From positions 1-13,077 of the forward strand of contig DPBN01000246.1 in NCBI GenBank assembly GCA_003516955.1: a stretch of DNA of 13,077 bases, in the 5' to 3' direction. The stretch comes from Armatimonadota bacterium (GTDB lineage Bacteria > Armatimonadota > Fimbriimonadia > Fimbriimonadales > Fimbriimonadaceae). Below are positions 9,150 to 13,077 of this stretch, one piece after another. The translations under genes and the position numbers were made by a program. Positions within the stretch are counted from its first letter, which is position 1, and each line of letters begins with the position of its first letter. The notes under the pieces are model-generated. The model made no database searches, was not told the origin of the DNA, and saw only the letters and a program-made list of their open reading frames with translations.

Positions 9150-10397
9150 TCAGCGCAGGTTGCGGACGACCTCGACGGCCTTCTGCAGCTGGGCGTCCTT
9201 GGCGAGGTTGCCGAGCTCCGGCTCCGTGGACCAGTCCAGGTCGATCCGGTGCTCCGGAATCAGCCCTCCGGACAGATACTGGCCGTCCTCGTCCACCTTG
9301 CGCCCGATGTACTCGCCGGACGGCAGATAGTAGCGCGCGATCGTGATCTTCGCGCTGGCCCCGTCGATCAGCTGGAACACGTTCTGGACCGAGGCCTTGC
9401 CGTAGGTGTGCTCGCCCACCAGCGTCGCCAGCCGGTAGTCCCGCAGGACCCCCGCGAAGATCTCCGCCGCGCTGGCCGAGTCCTCGTTCACCAGCACCGC
9501 CACGGGGACGTCGATGCCCGCCAGCCGGCCCATGGAGGTTTTGGCGGTCTCCTCCTGCCCGCCGCGCATCTTCATCTTCACCACGACCTTGTTCTCCACG
9601 AAGCGCGAGAGCACGTCGACCGCGGACTGGAGCAGGCCTCCCGGGTTGCCGCGCACGTCGATCACGAGCCCCACCGGGCCCTGCTTGGCCAGCTTGGCCC
9701 ACACCCGGTCGAACTGCTCCGCGGTGGGTTCGGCGAAGTTGGTGATCTCCATGTAGGCGACCCCGGTGTCGCCGAGCATCTTGCCCTCGACGCTGGGCGC
9801 CACGATCGGCGCGCGCACCGCCTTGATCTGGATCGGCTTGTCCGCGCTGCCCCGGATCACGGTGAGCGTCACCGTGGTCTTGGGCTCGCCGCGGATCTTC
9901 GACACGATCTTGTCCAGCTCCATGCCGGCCACCGACTTGCCGTCCACGCCGGTGATCACGTCCGCGGGCTTCAGGCCGGCCTTCTCCGCCGGGCTGCCCT
10001 CGAATACGCTCACGATCTTCGCTCCGAGCGGGTCCGCCGAGAGCCTCGCCCCGATCCCGACGAAGTTGCCGGAGGTCTCGATCGCGAACTCCTTGGCGAT
10101 CTTCGGCTCGAGGAAGGCGGTGTGCGGGTCGCCCAGAGACGCCATCAGCCCGGCGATCGAGGCGTACTTCAGATCGCTCCGCTCGACCTTCCGGTAATAC
10201 TGCGACGAGATCTTCTGGAACGAGCTGGAGTAGAGCTGCGTCGGCTCGAACGGCTTGGGCTGGGCCAAGCCCACGGCCATCAGGAGATTCTCACCCGAGG
10301 GCAGACGGCCCTGCTGGAAGTCGCGCAGGGCGAAGCCCACGACGAAGAAGCCGGCGAACACCGCCGCGGCGGCCGCGAGACGCAGAACGATCCTCAC
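9150..10397 (-). CDS. S41 family PDZ peptidase (CtpA/Prc type), apparently active
   Basis: Carboxyl-terminal processing protease (415 aa) predicted to act in the periplasm or at the outer face of the inner membrane, trimming or degrading exported proteins. The order is an N-terminal membrane anchor (about 5-23), the S41 N-terminal region with LGDPHT (88-93), a PDZ domain (about 108-183, with GSPAEKAGLKPADVITGVDG), then the S41 catalytic domain (about 205-385). DVRGNPGG (247-254) is canonical. By alignment with E. coli Prc spacing, Ser309 in NEDSASAAEI and Lys334 in TYGKASVQ, 25 residues apart, form the Ser/Lys dyad, and Asp320 matches the third conserved residue. The start is GTG at 10397, overlapping the preceding gene as GTGA, with GGGAGGTG four bases upstream. 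It follows a degenerate paralogue and is the last gene of the right-hand operon. The natural substrate is unknown. Confidence 0.92.
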   Translation of the reverse strand: MRIVLRLAAAAAVFAGFFVVGFALRDFQQGRLPSGENLLMAVGLAQPKPFEPTQLYSSSFQKISSQYYRKVERSDLKYASIAGLMASLGDPHTAFLEPKIAKEFAIETSGNFVGIGARLSADPLGAKIVSVFEGSPAEKAGLKPADVITGVDGKSVAGMELDKIVSKIRGEPKTTVTLTVIRGSADKPIQIKAVRAPIVAPSVEGKMLGDTGVAYMEITNFAEPTAEQFDRVWAKLAKQGPVGLVIDVRGNPGGLLQSAVDVLSRFVENKVVVKMKMRGGQEETAKTSMGRLAGIDVPVAVLVNEDSASAAEIFAGVLRDYRLATLVGEHTYGKASVQNVFQLIDGASAKITIARYYLPSGEYIGRKVDEDGQYLSGGLIPEHRIDLDWSTEPELGNLAKDAQLQKAVEVVRNLR

Positions 10398-11653
10398 TTC
10401 GCACCTCCCTTGCCCGCGGCGACCTGGAACTTGGCGGTCACCAGCGTGTAGGCCCCGCCGTCCGGCAGGGGCACCGTGTCGATGACCCGGGGGTCGCCGG
10501 CCATTTGGCTCCCCTTGAGCGTCGCGCCCTTCTGGCTGAGCGCCAGCGCGAAGATCTCCGCCGCGCCCGACGTGTGCCGATCCACCAGGATGGTCAGCTT
10601 GGGCGCCTTGGCGTTGCCGTTCTGCACGGCGAAATCGGTCGCCTTCTGCTGTGGGTTGGTCCGCACCAGCTTGCCGTAGGCGCCGGATGGCGCGACCACC
10701 GCCAACGCCTGCCGCATCGCCGCGTAATCTCCGTTCGACTCTCCCCGCAGATCGAGCGTGGCCTGCGCGCGCCACCCGAGGACCTCCTTCAGCATCTCCG
10801 CGCAGCCCGGAGCGAAGCGCACCACGATCGTCCCGTCCGGCCGCTGGGAGACCACCGGCATCGACCAGGTCCCCTTCTCGATCTTCGCCGAGTACTCCTT
10901 GCCCTCGCGCCGCCACCGCACGTCCACGACGCCCTCGGTGCCCGTCATCAGCCGATCCATCGCGCGGAGCGGCATCATGGCGCTCTGCAGGCGCTTGCGC
11001 AGCTCCTCCCTGCGAAGGTTCAGCTCCTTAGGGGTGGCCTCGCCCTTCAGCACCTTCTGCTGGAGGTCCTGCAAGGCCTTCAGCTCGTCGGCGCTCACGA
11101 CCCACTTGCCGTCGATCGCGTCGAGGACGTCGCCCGGCCGCATTCCGGCCTTCTCGGCGGCGCTCCCGGGAACCACGCGGCCGATCACCGCCCTGGGGAT
11201 CGGGTTGGGCGGCATGCCCTCGTTCTCGGAATCCTGACCGATTCCTGCGGCGTTCGTTTCTCCAGAGTCCTCGAACACCACTTCGACGCCGATGCCCTCG
11301 TAGCGCCCACGCTGCGCGTTGCGAAGCACGCGGTACTGGTTCGGGTCGAAGAACCTGCAGTCGACGTCCCGCAGGGCGGCCACCATGCCGCGCACCGCGC
11401 CGATGGCGAGCTTGTGCGGGTCCACGCTCGGCTCGACGTAGGTGTCCTGCACCAGTTGGGCGATGCTCTCGAAGTAGGTGGTCTCGTCGATCGGCGTCGG
11501 TTGCCGAGAGGCGACCAGGCTGCCCGGGAGCGCGGACTCGGTGATGGCCGCCACGGCGTCGACCTGCGTTCGGCGGTGCATCCCCTGCCAAAGGCCGAAC
11601 CCGGCGACCGCCGTCAGGGCGAGCACGGAAACGGTGGTTCGAAGAATGTTCAT
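10394..11653 (-). CDS. S41/PDZ protease-like protein, predicted catalytically inactive
   Basis: Paralogue of the next gene (419 aa) with the S41 layout: N-terminal membrane anchor (about 7-23), N-terminal S41 region (60-118), PDZ domain beginning at about 152 (VIGRVVPGSAAEKAGMRPGDVLDAIDG) and an S41 fold at about 265-410. The catalytic block reads VDRHTSGAAEIFALALSQ. Against the neighbour, Gly363 occupies the nucleophile Ser position, Gln374 the Asp position, and Pro388 or Asp387 the Lys position. DPHT becomes DVDC (96-99) and RGNPGG becomes RGESNGD. A charged helical stretch of about 50 residues (187-237) interrupts the PDZ domain. I infer a pseudoprotease that may bind peptides or partner the active enzyme; a displaced Ser362 nucleophile cannot be excluded. 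The frame is intact, so it is not a decaying pseudogene. The ATG overlaps the rpiB stop as ATGA. Confidence 0.85.
   Translation of the reverse strand: MNILRTTVSVLALTAVAGFGLWQGMHRRTQVDAVAAITESALPGSLVASRQPTPIDETTYFESIAQLVQDTYVEPSVDPHKLAIGAVRGMVAALRDVDCRFFDPNQYRVLRNAQRGRYEGIGVEVVFEDSGETNAAGIGQDSENEGMPPNPIPRAVIGRVVPGSAAEKAGMRPGDVLDAIDGKWVVSADELKALQDLQQKVLKGEATPKELNLRREELRKRLQSAMMPLRAMDRLMTGTEGVVDVRWRREGKEYSAKIEKGTWSMPVVSQRPDGTIVVRFAPGCAEMLKEVLGWRAQATLDLRGESNGDYAAMRQALAVVAPSGAYGKLVRTNPQQKATDFAVQNGNAKAPKLTILVDRHTSGAAEIFALALSQKGATLKGSQMAGDPRVIDTVPLPDGGAYTLVTAKFQVAAGKGGAK
10402..10409 (-). promoter_or_regulatory. Ribosome binding site for the GTG start of the active S41 peptidase
   Basis: The minus strand reads GGGAGGTG followed by CGAA and GTG at 10397. 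It lies within the last codons of the preceding S41 gene and supports GTG over the much later in-frame ATG. Confidence 0.7.
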
Positions 11654-12108
11654 GGGTCGGTTCTCAGACGTTCAACGCCATCATCCAGCTTCGCGACGCG
11701 CCTGGCGTGCCTTTCGTCCCGCTCGGGATCGGTCGCGAGGAAGCGATCCAGGATCTTGCGGGCCGTGTCGGCGTCCAACAGGCGCGCGCCGAGGCAGAGC
11801 ACGTTCGCGTGGTTGTGCCGCCGCGCGAGCTCGGCCATCTCCTCGCTGCAGCACAGGGCCGCCCGAACGCCTCGGAAGCGGTTGGCCGCAATGCTCATAC
11901 CGATCCCCGATCCGCACACCAATACCCCGAGGATGGCGGGGTCCCGCGCCAGCGAGTCGCAAAGCGATCGCGCGGCGTCCGGGTAGTCGTAGCTGGCGGG
12001 CGAGTCCGCCCCGTGCCATTCCACCTCGAACCCCTTCTGGCGGAGCCACTCCGCCACCAGAACGGCCAGCGGGAACCCGGCGTGGTCGGTGCCGACCGCG
12101 ATCCTCAA
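11650..12108 (-). CDS. rpiB: Ribose-5-phosphate isomerase B (RpiB/LacAB family)
   Basis: Cytoplasmic sugar-phosphate isomerase (152 aa) interconverting ribose 5-phosphate and ribulose 5-phosphate in the pentose phosphate pathway. Family hallmarks are GTDHAGFPL (6-14), YDYPDAA (40-46), the catalytic-Cys loop VCGSGIGMSIAAN (64-76, Cys65), ARRHNHANVLCLGAR (95-109, His98) and RHARRV near the end. Length is typical. The start is TTG at 12108: it has GGAGG seven bases upstream, overlaps the HEAT-like gene stop as TTGA and gives the expected N-terminus MRIAVGTDHAG. The frame remains open to 12969 but that extension overlaps the upstream gene in another frame. LacA/LacB (galactose-6-phosphate isomerase) belongs to the same family, but no lactose genes are present, so RpiB is favoured. 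It is coupled to unrelated protease genes downstream. Confidence 0.92.
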   Translation of the reverse strand: MRIAVGTDHAGFPLAVLVAEWLRQKGFEVEWHGADSPASYDYPDAARSLCDSLARDPAILGVLVCGSGIGMSIAANRFRGVRAALCCSEEMAELARRHNHANVLCLGARLLDADTARKILDRFLATDPERDERHARRVAKLDDGVERLRTDP

Positions 12109-13077
12109 CGCGCCGCCTCCGCGACTCTGAGGTCGGGGCTGCGGGACCAGGCCTCGCGGGCCTCGTCCGGCACCTTCAGCCCGTCGGCCTTGGCTCGCTG
12201 CGCCAGCGCGAGCTGCACGCGCGGGTCCGGATCCTTCCACGCGGACTCCAGAGCCTGCGCCGGGGCGACCGCCGCGGCGGCCGCGCGCACCGTCGGATCG
12301 GAGTCCGACAACAGATACTGGGCCACGCGCACGCGGAGCGACTCCGGCACCTCGGCCAGCGCCTGGGCCAGGGCCAGCCTCACCCCGCGGCTCTCGTCGC
12401 GGACCCCCTTGACCCCCTCGTTCTGGAACTCCGGCTTGCCGGAGGCCATCAGCCGAAGCATGCTGCGCGCTCGGACCTCGTCGCTGGGGTCGTTGACGCT
12501 CAGCCAAAGCAGGCGCCGGCAGACCTGGTCCATGCCCGGGTCCACGCCCTCCACCACCGCCAGACGGACCATCGGGTCCACGTCGTTCAGGTAAGCGAGG
12601 GCCATCATCTGCGCCATCGGGTCGCGCAGCCCCGACAGCGCCGAGGCGCCCACGGCGCGCGACCGCCAGCTGCGCGTGGAGAGCAGCGTGCTGATGGCCG
12701 AGGCGTGCTTCGGATCGCCCGTTCTGCCCAGCTCGCGGGCGCAGGCTTCCCGCGTGTGGTCGTACCGTCCGAACATCGCCCCCCGGCGCAGAGCCTCCAT
12801 CGCGTCCGGCGTGCCGATCGCCGCGATGGCCTTGACCGCCTCGTCCGCCACGCGCGGGTTGAACTCCACCAGCAGCGCGGTCAGTTGCGGGAGAGCCTCG
12901 GGCGTCGGCACCCTCTGCAGGGCCCGGCACGCGTTGAGCCTCAGGGTGTCGTCGCGCTCCGCGAGCCACCGGGTCAGCAGGGCGGCGTCGCCGGGCTGAG
13001 CCTCCCCCGTCCGCGCGATGCGCCAGGCGTAGGCCGCCCGAGCCGCGGGTGACGCCTCCGGCTCCTTCGACGGTTCC
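12105..13077 (-). CDS. HEAT-repeat-like protein (partial, N-terminus outside window)
   Basis: The visible C-terminal 323 codons are open to the window edge. The frame continues past a GTG at 12911, with no plausible initiation region, so the true start lies to the right. The protein is a series of paired amphipathic helices of about 30 residues resembling HEAT/PBS-lyase repeats. Examples are LNACRALQRVPTPEALPQL, VADEAVKAIAAIGTPDAMEA, DPMVRLAVVEGV, DEVRARSMLRLMASG, VRLALAQALAEVP and DPTVRAAAAAVAPA. Such repeats form a solenoid used for protein binding. No catalytic motif is visible in this part, and an N-terminal domain or signal peptide could lie outside. The stop overlaps the rpiB TTG as TTGA, so it belongs to the same operon. 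Function is unknown; it may be a scaffold. Confidence 0.8.
   Translation of the reverse strand, partial: EPSKEPEASPAARAAYAWRIARTGEAQPGDAALLTRWLAERDDTLRLNACRALQRVPTPEALPQLTALLVEFNPRVADEAVKAIAAIGTPDAMEALRRGAMFGRYDHTREACARELGRTGDPKHASAISTLLSTRSWRSRAVGASALSGLRDPMAQMMALAYLNDVDPMVRLAVVEGVDPGMDQVCRRLLWLSVNDPSDEVRARSMLRLMASGKPEFQNEGVKGVRDESRGVRLALAQALAEVPESLRVRVAQYLLSDSDPTVRAAAAAVAPAQALESAWKDPDPRVQLALAQRAKADGLKVPDEAREAWSRSPDLRVAEAAR
12116..12120 (-). promoter_or_regulatory. Ribosome binding site for rpiB TTG start
   Basis: GGAGG on the minus strand lies seven bases before TTG at 12108 and inside the 3' end of the HEAT-like gene. There is no in-frame ATG or GTG close to the conserved N-terminus, so this site decides for TTG. 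Confidence 0.65.

Noticed and set aside
7416..10451. A 1011-codon open frame on the plus strand opposite ctaA-ctaB and the S41 peptidase
   Set aside because: Same GC-driven shadow composition; it spans two unrelated genes and an intergenic gap on the other strand.

Overview
All protein genes recognised in this 13 kb, GC-rich window lie on the minus strand, so transcription runs from high to low coordinates. The left two thirds is an electron-transport locus: a nearly complete operon for Alternative Complex III (ACIII), the quinol:cytochrome c oxidoreductase that replaces the bc1 complex in many bacteria, preceded by a gene for a fused heme A synthase/heme O synthase. The right third is a tightly packed group of a HEAT-repeat-like protein, ribose-5-phosphate isomerase B and two PDZ/S41-family proteases.

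Layout in transcription order: HEAT-like protein (13077-12105, 5' end outside the window), rpiB (12108-11650), a degenerate S41 protein (11653-10394) and a canonical S41/CtpA-type peptidase (10397-9150). Consecutive genes here overlap by four bases (TTGA, ATGA, GTGA), so they are very likely one translationally coupled operon. A 141 bp gap with a GC-rich hairpin separates them from the ctaA-ctaB fusion (9008-7155). A 158 bp leader with an inverted repeat precedes actA (6996-6226), actB (6210-3232), actC (3228-1834), actD (1837-1271), actE (1274-657) and actF (657-1, C-terminus cut by the window edge).

How the parts fit: ActC and ActF are NrfD-like or related multi-pass membrane subunits. ActB carries the iron-sulfur clusters. 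ActA (five CxxCH motifs) and ActE (one CxxCH, lipobox) are the c-type cytochromes that pass electrons outward, and ActD is a small two-helix membrane subunit. In many genomes the act genes are followed by a heme-copper oxidase. The adjacent heme A biosynthesis fusion fits an aa3/caa3-type oxidase just beyond the left edge, but none is visible here.

The organism is an aerobic, didermic-looking, high-GC bacterium. The combination of an actABCDEF operon, a CtaA-CtaB fusion and tandem S41 proteases is compatible with Armatimonadota (Fimbriimonadia), and also with Chloroflexota, Acidobacteriota or related phyla. This taxonomic guess rests on gene content only and is weak. I see no RNA genes, mobile elements or CRISPR, and no stretch over 300 bases lacks a gene. 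The most notable item is the pairing of an apparently active S41 protease with an upstream paralogue that has lost the catalytic Ser/Lys/Asp positions.
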